The position numbers and the translations under genes were made by a program. A stretch of 64,000 nucleotides of DNA from Jannaschia sp. S6380 (GTDB taxonomy: Bacteria; Pseudomonadota; Alphaproteobacteria; Rhodobacterales; Rhodobacteraceae). Within the stretch, counting starts at the first letter, position 1, and each line of letters starts with the position of its first letter. The stretch lies in NCBI RefSeq assembly GCF_023015695.1, contig NZ_JALKAS010000001.1:1178001-1242000 (forward strand), given 5' to 3'. Shown piece after piece: positions 16,803-26,693 of the stretch. Under the pieces are notes generated by a model. The model was given only the letters and a program-made list of their open reading frames with translations, was not told where the DNA came from and searched no databases.

Positions 16803-17776
16803 CGCCCCCGGATCCGCGGGTCCAGCGCGTCGCGCAGGCCATCGCCGACATAGTTGATCGACAGCACCACCAGGCTGATTGCAGCCCCCGGCCAGAACGC
16901 GCGACCGGGATAGAGTTCCAGGTAGGGCACGCCGTCGTTCAGCAGACGTCCCCAGGTCGGGAAGTCGGGCGGAAAGCCCAAGCCCAGGAAGGACAGCGCG
17001 CTTTCGGTGATGATCGCCGTGGCGATGCCCAGCGTGGCCGACACCATGATCGGCGAGAGGACGTTCGGCAGGACGTGCCGCGTCACGATACGGCGCGACG
17101 GCGTGCCGATGGAGCGCGCGGCCAGCACGAACTCCCGCTCCTTCAGGGCCAGGACGTCGCCGCGCACGATGCGTGCGGTCTGCATCCACGAGGTGATGCC
17201 GATGGCCGAGACGATCAGGATGAAGATGCCGGTCTCGATGCCGAACACGGCCGTCAGCGGTTCGCGGAACAGAAGCACCATCACCAACAACAGCGGCAGC
17301 AGCGGCAGCGCCAGGAACAGGTCGGTGAACCGCATCAGCGGGCCATCCAGCCGGCGGAAATAGCCCGCCAGCACCCCGATCAGCGTGCCCAGCAGCAGCG
17401 ACAGCGCCATCGCCGTCATGCCCACCGCCAGCGACACGCGACCCCCCTGGATCATCCGGGCGAAGATGTCGCGGCCGAGCTGATCGGTGCCCAGCGGATG
17501 GCCCCAGCTCATGCCCTGGTTGCGGGAGCGGATGTCGGTCTGCGTCGGATCGAGCGGCCAGATCAGCGGCCCCAGGACGACCAGCAGGACGATCGCCAGG
17601 AACACCGCGGCCCCGGCCATGGCGCCCTTGTGACTGCGAAACTGGTCCCAGACGTCCCACCATTGGCTGCGCGCGCGGGTCAGCAGGACGGGTTCGGCCC
17701 CGGCGACCGGGGCGGAGGCCGCGACGGTGCCGGGCTCGGCCCCCACCGGGGTGGTCGGGTCGCGGGCGTCAGTCAT
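16799..17776 (-). CDS. Opp/Dpp-type ABC transporter permease (C subunit)
   Basis: 325-residue inner-membrane permease of a peptide/opine/nickel-type importer. The first hydrophobic segment lies near residues 50-72, after a cytosolic Pro/Ala-rich N-terminus. The 'HPLGTDQLGRDIFARMIQGGR' signature is typical of DppC/OppC proteins, and the EAA-type loop reads 'AARSIGTPSRRIVTRHVLPN'. It overlaps the B permease by 8 bases. It is the last gene of the operon and converges with the nitrile-hydratase-like alpha gene. Confidence 0.95.
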   Translation of the reverse strand: MTDARDPTTPVGAEPGTVAASAPVAGAEPVLLTRARSQWWDVWDQFRSHKGAMAGAAVFLAIVLLVVLGPLIWPLDPTQTDIRSRNQGMSWGHPLGTDQLGRDIFARMIQGGRVSLAVGMTAMALSLLLGTLIGVLAGYFRRLDGPLMRFTDLFLALPLLPLLLVMVLLFREPLTAVFGIETGIFILIVSAIGITSWMQTARIVRGDVLALKEREFVLAARSIGTPSRRIVTRHVLPNVLSPIMVSATLGIATAIITESALSFLGLGFPPDFPTWGRLLNDGVPYLELYPGRAFWPGAAISLVVLSINYVGDGLRDALDPRIRGR

Positions 17777-18776
17777 AGCGTATCCGAGGGTCGAGGATGC
17801 CGTAGAGGATATCGGCGATCAGGTTGAACAGGACGATCAGCACCGCGAAGATGAAGGTCAGCGTCTGCACCATCGGCAGGTCGTTGGCCTGGATCGCGCT
17901 GATCAGAAGCTGGCCGATGCCGTTCACCTTGAAGACCTGTTCGGTGATGATGGCGCCGCCGAAGATCGACGGCACGCCCAGCGCGATGACGGTCACCACC
18001 GGGATCATCGAGTTGCGCAGCACGTGGACCAGAACGACGGTCTTTTCCCGCAGGCCCTTGGCCCGCGCCGTGCGGACGTAATCCTGGTTGAGGTTGTCCA
18101 GCATCGAGGCGCGCATGAAACGTGACAGCTGCGACGTGATCTGCAGCGCCAGCACCATGACCGGCAGGAACATCTGGCGCACCTGCTGGCCGAACGCCTC
18201 CCACGAGTCGACGACGAGGCGGGTGTCGTAGATCGAGGGGAACCACTGCAGTTGCACCGCGAAGATGATGATGACCAACACGCCCGAGAAGAAGGGCGGA
18301 ACCGAGAAACCGACCATCGTGACGAAGGTGCCCGCCTGGTCGAAGACGGAATACTGCCGATAGGCCGAATAGATGCCGACCGGAATCGCGATCAGGATCG
18401 CGACGACATAGGCCGTGCCCACCACCCAGAGCGTCTGGGGGATGCGCTCGGCGATGGCGATGAAAACGGGCGCGCGGTTCTGCCAGGAGATGATGCGCAG
18501 CTCGCCGGCCGCGAAGCTGGTGCCGAACAGGGCGTCGACGACGTTCAGCGGCTCGATCCAGAAGAACTGCTTGATCCACAGAAGAAACCGGATCGGCGCC
18601 GGCTCCCCCAGGCCCAGGGCCTGCCGCATCTGTTCCTTCACTTCGGACGGAACGGTCAGCGGTACGTTGGCCATCGGATCGCCCGGCGCCAGTTCCAGCA
18701 GCAGGAAGATCACCAGTGCGATGAACAGAAGCGTCGGGATCGCGAAGAGCAGGCGACGGAGGGTGAAGGTCAGCAT
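17769..18776 (-). CDS. Opp/Dpp-type ABC transporter permease (B subunit)
   Basis: 335 residues. An N-terminal membrane segment 'RRLLFAIPTLLFIALVIF' is followed by a periplasmic loop and five further hydrophobic segments. The EAA loop reads 'RTARAKGLREKTVVLVHVLRN'. The long periplasmic insert after the first helix, with 'LGLGEPAPIRFLLWIKQFF', is typical of DppB/OppB. ATG 18776 is 13 bases downstream of the stop of the small exported-protein gene. It pairs with the C permease to form the translocation pore. Confidence 0.95.
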   Translation of the reverse strand: MLTFTLRRLLFAIPTLLFIALVIFLLLELAPGDPMANVPLTVPSEVKEQMRQALGLGEPAPIRFLLWIKQFFWIEPLNVVDALFGTSFAAGELRIISWQNRAPVFIAIAERIPQTLWVVGTAYVVAILIAIPVGIYSAYRQYSVFDQAGTFVTMVGFSVPPFFSGVLVIIIFAVQLQWFPSIYDTRLVVDSWEAFGQQVRQMFLPVMVLALQITSQLSRFMRASMLDNLNQDYVRTARAKGLREKTVVLVHVLRNSMIPVVTVIALGVPSIFGGAIITEQVFKVNGIGQLLISAIQANDLPMVQTLTFIFAVLIVLFNLIADILYGILDPRIRYD

Positions 18777-18789
18777 GGCGCGGACGTCC

Positions 18790-19218
18790 TCATGGCTCTA
18801 GCACCCCACCGGATTGCGGGGCGAAGTTGCAGTCCCCGGTGACGGCGGCGGGTCGGACCGCCGACCTTTCCGACAGGGTCACGCGGAAGTAGCGCGGGGC
18901 CTCGGTGCCCGGTCCGGAAATGCCGGGACGGATCGAAAGCCCCTCGATGAAACCGCCACCGTCCCTGAGGTAGAGACCCTGCCGGTACCTCTCGAACTCC
19001 TGCATCCGCCGGCCACTGCCGAAGGCGAAGAAGAGGCGCTCCGAGTCGTCGATGAAGATCCGCCCCGTGACCGACCTCCTATTTCCATCGGCCCCCGGCA
19101 TCTCGAAGCGGCAGACGTGAAGATCGCCGCTGCCCTGCGCCATCGCGGGCCGGTCGGCGGCCAGCAACAGCAGCGCCGGCAGCGCCAGGAACAGTCGTCT
19201 GAGCGTGGAGGTCGGCAT
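18790..19218 (-). CDS. Small exported protein of unknown function inside an ABC transporter operon
   Basis: 142 residues with a clear signal peptide (RRLF, a Leu-rich core, then AMAQ at about 25-28). The mature domain has two Cys only (C36 and C130), which could form a disulfide. It is rich in beta-strand-like stretches such as 'RIFIDDSERLFFAFG'. I do not recognise a family. It sits 81 bases after the substrate-binding protein gene and 13 bases before the B permease gene, so it is inside the transport operon. It may modify or assist the transporter, but that is inference from position. Confidence 0.75.
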   Translation of the reverse strand: MPTSTLRRLFLALPALLLLAADRPAMAQGSGDLHVCRFEMPGADGNRRSVTGRIFIDDSERLFFAFGSGRRMQEFERYRQGLYLRDGGGFIEGLSIRPGISGPGTEAPRYFRVTLSERSAVRPAAVTGDCNFAPQSGGVLEP

Positions 19219-19299
19219 CCGGCGTTCTCACTCCCCTCGTCCGAGGTGGGTATCGGGTCGGGGCGGCGCGGACGCCGCCCCGGATGGCTCAGGCCGCGA

Positions 19300-21015
19300 T
19301 CACTCGCCCATGCGGTACCAGTCGGCGATGTTCCACAGCTCGCTGTCCCAGACGTTCAGCTTGATGCCGCCCAGGTCGTTGGCGTGGGCCGACAGGCGGC
19401 CGCGGTGGACCAGCGGGATCATCCCGCCGCGCTGCACGATCATGTCGTTGAGCTGCTTGGCGATCTCGGCGCGCGCCTCGATGCCCGAGGTCTTGGCCAG
19501 TTCCGCCCAGAGCGCGTCGTACTCCTCGTCGCAGAAGCGCGAGATGTTCTCGCCCTGCCACTGCGTCGCGGGCGTCGGCGCCTTGTCGCACAGGCCGTTT
19601 GCCAGATAGGCCTGCGGGTCCGTGCCGTTGAAGGTGTTGGCGTACATCTCCACGTCGGCATAGAACTTCTGGAAGGTGTCGGGCGAACCCGCGTCCCCGC
19701 CGAAGAAGACCGAGCCCGAGATGTTGCGAAGCTCGACCGCGAAGCCGATCTCCTCCCACCATTCCTTGATCAGCGCCTGGAAGTCCTGGCGAACCGCGTT
19801 GGTCGAGGTCTGGTAGAGCATCCGCAATTCGACGCCGTCCTTCTCGCGCACGCCGTCACCGTCGCTGTCGACCCAGCCGGCCTCCTCCAGCATGGCCTTG
19901 GCGCCTTCGATGTCCTGCGTGGAGCAATCCATCGACGTCGAGGCGAAGACCTCGGGGGCGGGCACCCAGTTGCAGCCGACCTTGCCGGCCTGGCCATAGC
20001 CGATCTCGACCAACAACGGCCGGTCGATGGCCATCGACAGCGCCTGATACACCGCCGGGTCGCTGAGGAACGGATGCGGGCGGATCACCGAGCGTTCGTC
20101 GGGGCCGAGCGCCGGATCGGGGTTGGTGTTGTTGAGCATGATCCGCTCGACCAGGGGGCCGAAGCCCGCGACCGGCGTGCCGAGGCCGCCCGCTTCCATC
20201 TGAGCGACGACGTCGGGCGCAAGCTGCAGGTTCCAGGCATAGTCGAACTCGCCCGTCTGCATGACCGCGCGGCCCGCCGCCTCGGCGTCGCCACCGCCCT
20301 TGAAGTTGACGGATGCGAAGGCCGGCTTGCCCTCCTCGCGGTAGTTCGGGTTGGCGGAATAGGCGATCACGTCGTTGGTGCGGAACTCGTCCACAACGAA
20401 CGGGCCGGTGCCGATCGGGCCGAAATTCTCGTCGGTGCAGGTCGAGGCCGCCGCGCCCACGCAATTCTCGAACTGCGCCTTCTGCAGGATTGGGCTCTCG
20501 CCGCCGGTGAAGGCGGTGTAGGGATAGGGCGTCGGTTCCTTGAAGTTGATGACGACGGTCAGGTCGTCGGGCGTCTCGATGTTCTCGACCGACTCGAACT
20601 TGGTGATCTGCGCACAGCCGCCTTCGGGGTTGGTGCAGTAATCATAAGTGAACTTCACGTCCGCGGAGGTGAACGGCGTGCCGTCGGACCAGGTGATCCC
20701 CTCCTTCAGCTTCCAGGTCATCTGCGTCAGGTCTTCGCTGATCCCGCCATTCTCGACCGTCGGGATTTCCGCGGCGAGCCAAGGCTGGATCGTGCCGGTC
20801 TCGTCGAAACGGGCCAACGGCTCCAGGATCAGCGAGGCGGCCTCCACGTCCTTGGTGCCGCCCGACAGGAACGGGTTCAGGGTCGACGGGGCCTGCCAGT
20901 AGATGATGCTGACCTCGCCGTCGCGTCCACGCTCGCCCTCGTGGCCGTCGGCATGAGCCATCGGCGCCAGGACGAAGCTCGCGGCCGCGCACATCAGGGC
21001 TGACTTGGTGTTCAT
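19300..21015 (-). CDS. ABC transporter substrate-binding protein, peptide/opine type (family 5)
   Basis: 571 residues. The signal peptide '[21 protein letters not shown]' is followed by the family-5 solute-binding motif '[10 protein letters not shown]' and '[21 protein letters not shown]'. These proteins bind oligopeptides, opines or other large polar solutes in the periplasm. The frame is open upstream to 21141, but ATG 21015 has AAGGAG just upstream and gives the leader. The stop of the upstream ATPase gene overlaps the start (ATGA). The substrate is not predictable from this sequence. Confidence 0.94.
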   Translation of the reverse strand: MNTKSALMCAAASFVLAPMAHADGHEGERGRDGEVSIIYWQAPSTLNPFLSGGTKDVEAASLILEPLARFDETGTIQPWLAAEIPTVENGGISEDLTQMTWKLKEGITWSDGTPFTSADVKFTYDYCTNPEGGCAQITKFESVENIETPDDLTVVINFKEPTPYPYTAFTGGESPILQKAQFENCVGAAASTCTDENFGPIGTGPFVVDEFRTNDVIAYSANPNYREEGKPAFASVNFKGGGDAEAAGRAVMQTGEFDYAWNLQLAPDVVAQMEAGGLGTPVAGFGPLVERIMLNNTNPDPALGPDERSVIRPHPFLSDPAVYQALSMAIDRPLLVEIGYGQAGKVGCNWVPAPEVFASTSMDCSTQDIEGAKAMLEEAGWVDSDGDGVREKDGVELRMLYQTSTNAVRQDFQALIKEWWEEIGFAVELRNISGSVFFGGDAGSPDTFQKFYADVEMYANTFNGTDPQAYLANGLCDKAPTPATQWQGENISRFCDEEYDALWAELAKTSGIEARAEIAKQLNDMIVQRGGMIPLVHRGRLSAHANDLGGIKLNVWDSELWNIADWYRMGE

Positions 21016-22088
21016 GTTCGTACTCCTTGTTGGGTGCTCGATCCCTCGCCGGGGACCTCTGTTCGCGCGGGTCGAGCCGCGTCTTGCACGGGTTTCCCCG
21101 TATCCTTTGCGGACGCGTCGTGCAGGTGGCACGCCGCCCAATGCCCGGGCCGGACCTCGCGGAAGGCGGGGTCGACGGTCCGGCAGATATCCATCACCTT
21201 AGGGCATCGCGTGCAGAAATTGCAGCCCTCGGGCGGGTTCGCGGGGCTGGGCACGTCGCCCTGCAACACGATCCGGTCGCGCTTCTGCCCGGCCTTGGCG
21301 GGGTCGGGTTCGGGTACAGCCGACAGCAGCGCCTCGGTATAGGGGTGCAGGGGTTCGGAATAAAGCGCGTCACGCGGCGCCAATTCGACTACCTTGCCCA
21401 GATACATGACCGCAACTCGGTCGGCGATGTGGCGCACCATCGAAAGGTCGTGGCTGATGAATAGGTAGGTCAGGCCAAGGCGGTCCTGCAACTCCTCCAG
21501 CAGGTTCACCACCTGTGCCTGGATCGACACGTCGAGTGCGGCGATCGGTTCGTCGCAGACGATGAACTTCGGGTTCAGCGCCAGCGCCCGGGCGATGCCG
21601 ATCCGCTGCCGCTGCCCGCCCGAGAATTCGTGCGGGTAGCGGTTCACGAAGGCCCGGTTCAGCCCCACCTGATCCATCAACTCCTCGACCCGTGCCCGCC
21701 GGTAGGCGCGCGACATGCCGGAATGTTCCGTCAGCGGCTCGCCGATGATCGACCCCACCGTCATGCGCGGGTTCAGCGAGGCCTGCGGATCCTGGAACAC
21801 CATCTGCATCGTGGGGCGGATGTCGCGCAGCGCGTCCTGCGTGCCCGCGCCGATGGATCGTCCGTCGATCGTGATCTCGCCGCCCGTGATGTCGTAGAGC
21901 CGCAGGACGGCGCGCCCGCAGGTGGACTTGCCGCACCCGCTCTCGCCCACCAGGCCCAGGGTCTCGCCCTCCAGGATGTCGAAACTGACGCCGTCGACGG
22001 CCTTCACCGCGCCAACCTGCCGTCGCAGAAGGCCGGCATAGATCGGAAAGTGCATCTTCAGGTCGCGGACCTGCACCAGCGGCTTCAT
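21012..22088 (-). CDS. ABC transporter ATP-binding protein (OppF/DppF-like)
   Basis: 358 residues. Walker A 'GESGCGKST', Q-loop region '[13 protein letters not shown]', signature '[15 protein letters not shown]' and Walker B '[13 protein letters not shown]' are all present. The C-terminal extension with '[14 protein letters not shown]' is the oligopeptide-transporter iron-sulfur-like or zinc Cys cluster seen in OppD/OppF proteins. ATG 22088 overlaps the upstream ATPase stop (ATGA), and its own stop overlaps the substrate-binding protein start. Confidence 0.95.
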   Translation of the reverse strand: MKPLVQVRDLKMHFPIYAGLLRRQVGAVKAVDGVSFDILEGETLGLVGESGCGKSTCGRAVLRLYDITGGEITIDGRSIGAGTQDALRDIRPTMQMVFQDPQASLNPRMTVGSIIGEPLTEHSGMSRAYRRARVEELMDQVGLNRAFVNRYPHEFSGGQRQRIGIARALALNPKFIVCDEPIAALDVSIQAQVVNLLEELQDRLGLTYLFISHDLSMVRHIADRVAVMYLGKVVELAPRDALYSEPLHPYTEALLSAVPEPDPAKAGQKRDRIVLQGDVPSPANPPEGCNFCTRCPKVMDICRTVDPAFREVRPGHWAACHLHDASAKDTGKPVQDAARPARTEVPGEGSSTQQGVRT

Positions 22089-23119
22089 GCGACCGCCTTT
22101 CCGCTGTGCGCCAGGGGGTGGAAGCAGGCGACGTCGTGACCTGGGGCCACCACCTCCCGCACGGGGTTTTGCGCATGGCACCGGTCGAAGGCCAGCGGAC
22201 AGCGGTCGCGGAACGGGCAGGCGTCGGGTGCCGCGCCCAGGATCGGCGGCTGCCCGTCGATCACCTGCAGCTTCTCGGCCCGTTCGCCGGAAACGGAAGG
22301 GATCGTCTTGAGAAGCGCGCGCGTATAGGGATGGCGCGGGTCGTTGAACAGCGGATGGACAGGCGCCTGTTCGACCACCTGGCCGCCATACATGACCAGC
22401 ACCCGGTCCGCGATGCCCGCGATCACGCCCAGATCATGCGTGATCCAGACGATCGCCATGCCGAGGCGCCCGCGCAGATCCTCGATGATCTCGAGGATCT
22501 GCGCCTGGATCGTCACGTCGAGGGCGGTCGTCGGCTCGTCCGCGATCAGGACCTTCGGATCGCAGGCCAACGCGATGGCGATCATCACCCGCTGCCGCAT
22601 TCCGCCCGAGAACTGGTGCGGATAGTCCGACAGGCGCCCCGCTGCGCCCGGAATGCCGACCAGTTCCAAGAGTTCGACCGCGCGGGCCTTCGCCTGCTTC
22701 TTGTTCAGCCCCATGTGCCGCCGGATCGGCTCCATGATCTGGAAGCCGACGGTGAAGACCGGGTTCAGCGACGTCATCGGATCCTGGAAGATGAACCCGA
22801 CCTCGCCGCCGCGCACCTCGCGCAGTCGCGCGGGCGACGCCTTGAGCAGATCCTCACCGTCCAGCAGGACCTCGCCCGCGCGCACCTCGGCCGGCGGGCT
22901 GGGCAGAAGGCCGATCAGCGACATCATCGTCACCGACTTGCCGGACCCGGACTCGCCCACCACGCCCAGCAATTCGCCGGGTTTCACGTCGAAGCTGACG
23001 GAGTTGACGGCATGGACCTCGCCGCCGCGCGTGCCGAAGACCGTGTGCAGGCCACGCACGTCCAATACGTTTCGGGCGGCGCCGTCTTCGGGCCTGTCCC
23101 GGGTGTCGCCATCCGGCAT
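22085..23119 (-). CDS. ABC transporter ATP-binding protein (OppD/DppD-like)
   Basis: 344 residues, first gene of the six-gene minus-strand transport operon. Walker A 'GESGSGKS', signature '[15 protein letters not shown]', Walker B '[13 protein letters not shown]' and the C-terminal Cys-rich '[14 protein letters not shown]' segment are present. Start ATG 23119 has GGGAG at a suitable distance and begins with 'MPDGDTRD'. The frame is open to 23221, but that stretch has no family similarity I recognise. The operon promoter should lie in 23120-23325, shared with the divergent argE-type gene. Confidence 0.95.
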   Translation of the reverse strand: MPDGDTRDRPEDGAARNVLDVRGLHTVFGTRGGEVHAVNSVSFDVKPGELLGVVGESGSGKSVTMMSLIGLLPSPPAEVRAGEVLLDGEDLLKASPARLREVRGGEVGFIFQDPMTSLNPVFTVGFQIMEPIRRHMGLNKKQAKARAVELLELVGIPGAAGRLSDYPHQFSGGMRQRVMIAIALACDPKVLIADEPTTALDVTIQAQILEIIEDLRGRLGMAIVWITHDLGVIAGIADRVLVMYGGQVVEQAPVHPLFNDPRHPYTRALLKTIPSVSGERAEKLQVIDGQPPILGAAPDACPFRDRCPLAFDRCHAQNPVREVVAPGHDVACFHPLAHSGKAVA

Positions 23120-23325
23120 CCACCACTCCCTGTCGTTCCCGCGCCCACGGGGCACGTCCCCGGCGGATCGTTCGCGCCCGCCATCTTGCGTGCACGCTAG
23201 CAGACCGGGATCATCCCGCAAGCCGTTTGCCCGATCCGCGGGCGATCCCGTGTATCCGCCCGTTTCCCGGGCACCTCGGCTTGACCTTCGCCCAAGCCCG
23301 CAGCACGGATGGGTACGGAGGCACC

Positions 23326-24498
23326 ATGACCCTGACCCCGATGACCCTGACCGCGCGACAGATCATGGAACGGCTCGTGGCCTTTCCCACGGTCAGCCGC
23401 GACTCGAACCTCGCGCTGGTGGATTGGGTCGAAGACTACCTCGCGTCCCATGGGGTAAGCGCCCGACGGGTCTATGATGCGACCGGCGGCAAGGCCGCGC
23501 TCTATGCCAATGTCGGGCCGAAGGTTGCGGGCGGCGTGGTCCTGTCGGGCCATACCGACGTGGTTCCGGTCGACGGCCAGGACTGGACCTTCGAGCCCTT
23601 CGCCGTGACCGAGAAGGACGGCCGGTATTACGGTCGCGGCACCTGCGACATGAAGGGGTTCGACGCGCTGGCACTCGCCATGGTGCCCTATGCGCTGGAA
23701 CGCGGCGTTTCGCGGCCGCTGCAGATCGCACTCAGCTACGACGAGGAGGTGGGCTGCGTCGGCGCCCCGCCGATGATCGACGACATGGTGACCCACCTGC
23801 CCCGCGCCGCCGCCGCCATCATCGGCGAGCCCTCGATGCTGCGCCCGGTGACGGGCCACAACGCATCGACCATCACCGACATCCATGTCCACGGCTACGA
23901 GGTCCACTCCTCGAAACTGCCGCAGGGCGTCAGCGCCATCCACGAGGCGGGGCGCATCCTGCAATGGGTGAACGACTGGAACGCGAAGATCTGGGCCGAA
24001 GCGCCGGACCCGATCTCGGCCATGTTCGACCCGCCGCACACGACCACCCATGTCGGCATGATCCAGGGTGGCACCGCGCACAACATCACGGCGAAGGACT
24101 GCACCTTCAAGCTGGGCTTCCGCGTGCCCGCGGGCGACGACATCGACCGGCACCATGCCGCGCTGTCGTCTTTCCTGACCGAACTCGACGCGGACCTGCG
24201 GGCGCGGCACCCGGAGGCCGGCGTGACGTGGAACACCGCGCTCGGCGTACCCGGCCTGAAGCCCGAGACCGACGGCGCCGCCGAGGCCCTGATACGACGC
24301 GTCACCGGCGACAACGGCACGCATGTCGTCACCTACGGCACCGAGGCAGGCCAGTTCCAGGAACGCGGCTATTCCGCCGTCGTCTGCGGCCCCGGCGACA
24401 TCGCGCAGGCGCACCAGCCCGACGAATGGATCGCCGTGGACCAGTTCCGCAAGGGCGAGGCCTTGCTGCGGCGCGTCGTCGACGGATTGGTCGACTGA
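23326..24498 (+). CDS. argE: Acetylornithine deacetylase (M20 family)
   Basis: 390 residues, the usual ArgE length. M20 metal motifs are visible: 'SGHTDVVPVDG' with the first His/Asp, 'GRGTCDMKGF' with the bridging Asp, 'SYDEEVGCVG' with the catalytic Glu pair, and a late 'GTEAGQFQE' region. ArgE releases acetate from N-acetylornithine in arginine synthesis. Rhodobacterales also make arginine through bifunctional ArgJ, so this enzyme may act on other N-acyl amino acids. It ends in TGATG with the downstream MscS gene. Confidence 0.88.
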   Translation: MTLTPMTLTARQIMERLVAFPTVSRDSNLALVDWVEDYLASHGVSARRVYDATGGKAALYANVGPKVAGGVVLSGHTDVVPVDGQDWTFEPFAVTEKDGRYYGRGTCDMKGFDALALAMVPYALERGVSRPLQIALSYDEEVGCVGAPPMIDDMVTHLPRAAAAIIGEPSMLRPVTGHNASTITDIHVHGYEVHSSKLPQGVSAIHEAGRILQWVNDWNAKIWAEAPDPISAMFDPPHTTTHVGMIQGGTAHNITAKDCTFKLGFRVPAGDDIDRHHAALSSFLTELDADLRARHPEAGVTWNTALGVPGLKPETDGAAEALIRRVTGDNGTHVVTYGTEAGQFQERGYSAVVCGPGDIAQAHQPDEWIAVDQFRKGEALLRRVVDGLVD

Positions 24499-25376
24499 TG
24501 GAGGAGGATGCCGAATCCGGCGTCGAACAGGTCGATGCCGATCCGGGGCTGATCTTCGAGAAGATCGACGCATGGGTGGACGGATTCTTTCGACTGTTGC
24601 CCAACCTGGTCGTGGCCCTCGTGGTTCTGGCCATCGTCGTGGCGATCGGGCTGGCCGTGCAATGGGGCGCCAGGCGGTCCCTGCGCGGGCGCCAACGCGA
24701 GGATCTGGGCGCCGTCATGGGCAGCCTGGTCAAATGGGCCATCTGGATCTCGGGCGGGATGCTGGCCCTGACCATCGTGGTGCCGTCGATCCGGCCCGGC
24801 GACCTGATCGCGGGCCTGGGCATCGGCTCGGTCGCCATCGGCTTCGCGTTCAAGGACATCCTGCAGAACATGCTGGCCGGGATCCTGATCCTGATCCGGC
24901 AACCGTTCGAGGTTGGCGACCAGATCGTCGCCGGCCCCTACGAGGGAACAGTCGAACACATCCAGACCCGCGCCACGCTGATCCGAACCTATGATGGCCG
25001 CCGCGTCGTCATACCGAATTCGGACGTCTACACCGACGCCGTGACCGTCAACACCGCCTTCGGCGCGCGCCGCAGCCAGGCCGACTTCCCCATCGCGCTC
25101 TCCGACGACTGGCCCCGGGGCGTCGAGGTCGCGCTGGACGCCGCGCGGAGTGTCGATGGCGTGGTTTCGGACCCGTCGCCGGATGCGCAGGCGCTGGAGA
25201 TCGGCGACCTGTCCAAGGTCATCCGCGTCCGCTGGTGGACCGATCCGACGCAGGCCGAGGTCGTCCACACCGGATCGCGCGTCCGCCTCGCGGTCGAGGG
25301 CGCGCTGCGCGACGCGGGCTTCACCATTCCGCGCCGGACCGATCTACACCTGGACGGGCTTCCGAAAGACCCGTGA
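24498..25376 (+). CDS. MscS-type mechanosensitive channel
   Basis: 292 residues. A membrane segment lies near residues 37-55, a second near 72-92, and the pore-lining helix near 94-118 contains 'GLGIGSVAIGFAFKDILQN', matching the MscS TM3 motif. The middle beta domain has 'QPFEVGDQIV' and 'GTVEHIQTRATLIRTYDGR', both characteristic of MscS. The N-terminus is acidic and short. It releases solutes on membrane tension. The ATG overlaps the argE-type stop, so the two genes are translated together. Confidence 0.94.
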   Translation: MEEDAESGVEQVDADPGLIFEKIDAWVDGFFRLLPNLVVALVVLAIVVAIGLAVQWGARRSLRGRQREDLGAVMGSLVKWAIWISGGMLALTIVVPSIRPGDLIAGLGIGSVAIGFAFKDILQNMLAGILILIRQPFEVGDQIVAGPYEGTVEHIQTRATLIRTYDGRRVVIPNSDVYTDAVTVNTAFGARRSQADFPIALSDDWPRGVEVALDAARSVDGVVSDPSPDAQALEIGDLSKVIRVRWWTDPTQAEVVHTGSRVRLAVEGALRDAGFTIPRRTDLHLDGLPKDP

Positions 25377-25431
25377 CCCCTTGCGGCCCCGCCGGCGCGC
25401 GCGCAGCATGAACGCCGAAGGAGACCCCATC

Positions 25432-26592
25432 ATGCCCGTCAAGAACCGTTTCGCCGAACTGCTGCCCGAAATCACCGCCTGGCGCCGCGACCTGCACGAG
25501 AACCCCGAGATCCTGTTCGACACGCACCGCACCAGCGGCATCGTCGCGGACAAGCTGCGCGAATTCGGATGCGATGAGGTGGTCGAGGGGATCGGTCGCA
25601 CCGGCGTCGTGGGCGTGATCCGGGGCCGACAGGACGGCGACAAGGTCATCGGCCTGCGCGCCGACATGGACGCCCTGCCGATCCATGAGCAGACCGGCAA
25701 GGAATACGCGTCCAGGACCGCGAACGCGATGCATGCCTGCGGCCATGACGGCCATACCGCGATGCTGCTGGGTGCGGCGAAATACCTGGCCGAGACGCGA
25801 AACTTCGCGGGAACGGTCGTGGTCATCTTCCAGCCCGCCGAGGAGGGCGGCGGCGGCGGCAAGGAGATGTGCGACGACGGCATGATGGACCGCTGGAACA
25901 TCCAGGAGGTCTACGGGATGCACAACTGGCCCGGCAAACCCGTGGGTCAGTTCGCCATCCGCCCCGGCGCCTTCTTCGCCGCGACCGACCTGTTCGAGAT
26001 CGAGCTAGAGGGCAAGGGCGGTCATGCCGCCAAGCCGCAGGAGGTGGTGGATACGGGTCTGATGACGGCCCACCTGATCACCGCGTTGCAAAGCATCGTG
26101 TCGCGCAACGCCGATCCGGTGGATCAGATCGTGGTGTCCGTCACGTCGATGGAATCCTCCTCGAAGGCTTTCAACGTCATCCCGCAACGCGTTGAACTGA
26201 AAGGAACCGTCCGCACGATGTCGCCCGGCATGCGCGACCTGGCCGAAAAGCGTATCCAGGAGATCAGCGCCGGCATCGCGGCCACCTTCGGCGGCACCGC
26301 GAAAGTCGGGTATCACCGCAACTACCCGGTTATGGTGAACCACGAGGAGCAGACGCAGTTCGCCGCCGAGGTCGCGAAGGCCGTCTCGGGCGGATGCGAG
26401 GATGCACCGCTGGTCATGGGCGGCGAGGATTTCGCCTTCATGCTGGAGGAACGGCCCGGCGCCTATATCCTGGTAGGCAACGGCGAAACCGCTCCGGTGC
26501 ACCACCCCGAATACGACTTCACCGACGACGCGATCCCCGCCGGATGTTCCTGGTGGGCCGAGGTGGTCGAACGGCGGATGCCCGCGGCCTGA
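25432..26592 (+). CDS. M20 amidohydrolase (hippurate hydrolase / N-acyl amino acid amidohydrolase)
   Basis: 386 residues. Metal-binding motifs 'ACGHDGHTAMLLGAA', 'QPAEEGGGGG' and 'GGHAAKPQ' place it in the IAA-amino acid/hippurate hydrolase group of M20D. The first metal Asp lies in 'LRADMDALP'. It cleaves N-acyl or N-aroyl amino acids. ATG 25432 has GAAGGAG 9-15 bases upstream; the in-frame ATG at 25408 lies before that site and is not used. It follows MscS by 55 bases on the same strand. Confidence 0.92.
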   Translation: MPVKNRFAELLPEITAWRRDLHENPEILFDTHRTSGIVADKLREFGCDEVVEGIGRTGVVGVIRGRQDGDKVIGLRADMDALPIHEQTGKEYASRTANAMHACGHDGHTAMLLGAAKYLAETRNFAGTVVVIFQPAEEGGGGGKEMCDDGMMDRWNIQEVYGMHNWPGKPVGQFAIRPGAFFAATDLFEIELEGKGGHAAKPQEVVDTGLMTAHLITALQSIVSRNADPVDQIVVSVTSMESSSKAFNVIPQRVELKGTVRTMSPGMRDLAEKRIQEISAGIAATFGGTAKVGYHRNYPVMVNHEEQTQFAAEVAKAVSGGCEDAPLVMGGEDFAFMLEERPGAYILVGNGETAPVHHPEYDFTDDAIPAGCSWWAEVVERRMPAA

Positions 26593-26640
26593 TCCCTGCG
26601 TCTCTCCAGCCGGAGGACGGGCATGGCGGAACGCGCTTCC

Positions 26641-26685
26641 CCTTCCTCTGGCGTCAAATACCTCGGGGTCCGGGGCTGGCCCCGG
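26641..26685 (-). repeat. Dispersed hairpin repeat, copy 1
   Basis: Read on the minus strand this is a CCGGGG-N5-CCCCGG stem-loop followed by GACCCCGAGGTATTTG and CGCCAGAGGAAGG. A near-identical element occurs at 48581-48629. It lies between the convergent amidohydrolase and acyl-CoA synthetase genes. The tail with AGGTATTTG resembles a short repeat I remember as common in Rhodobacteraceae intergenic regions; its function is unknown, though a terminator or REP-like role is possible. Confidence 0.7.
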
Positions 26686-26693
26686 TCCGGCGT

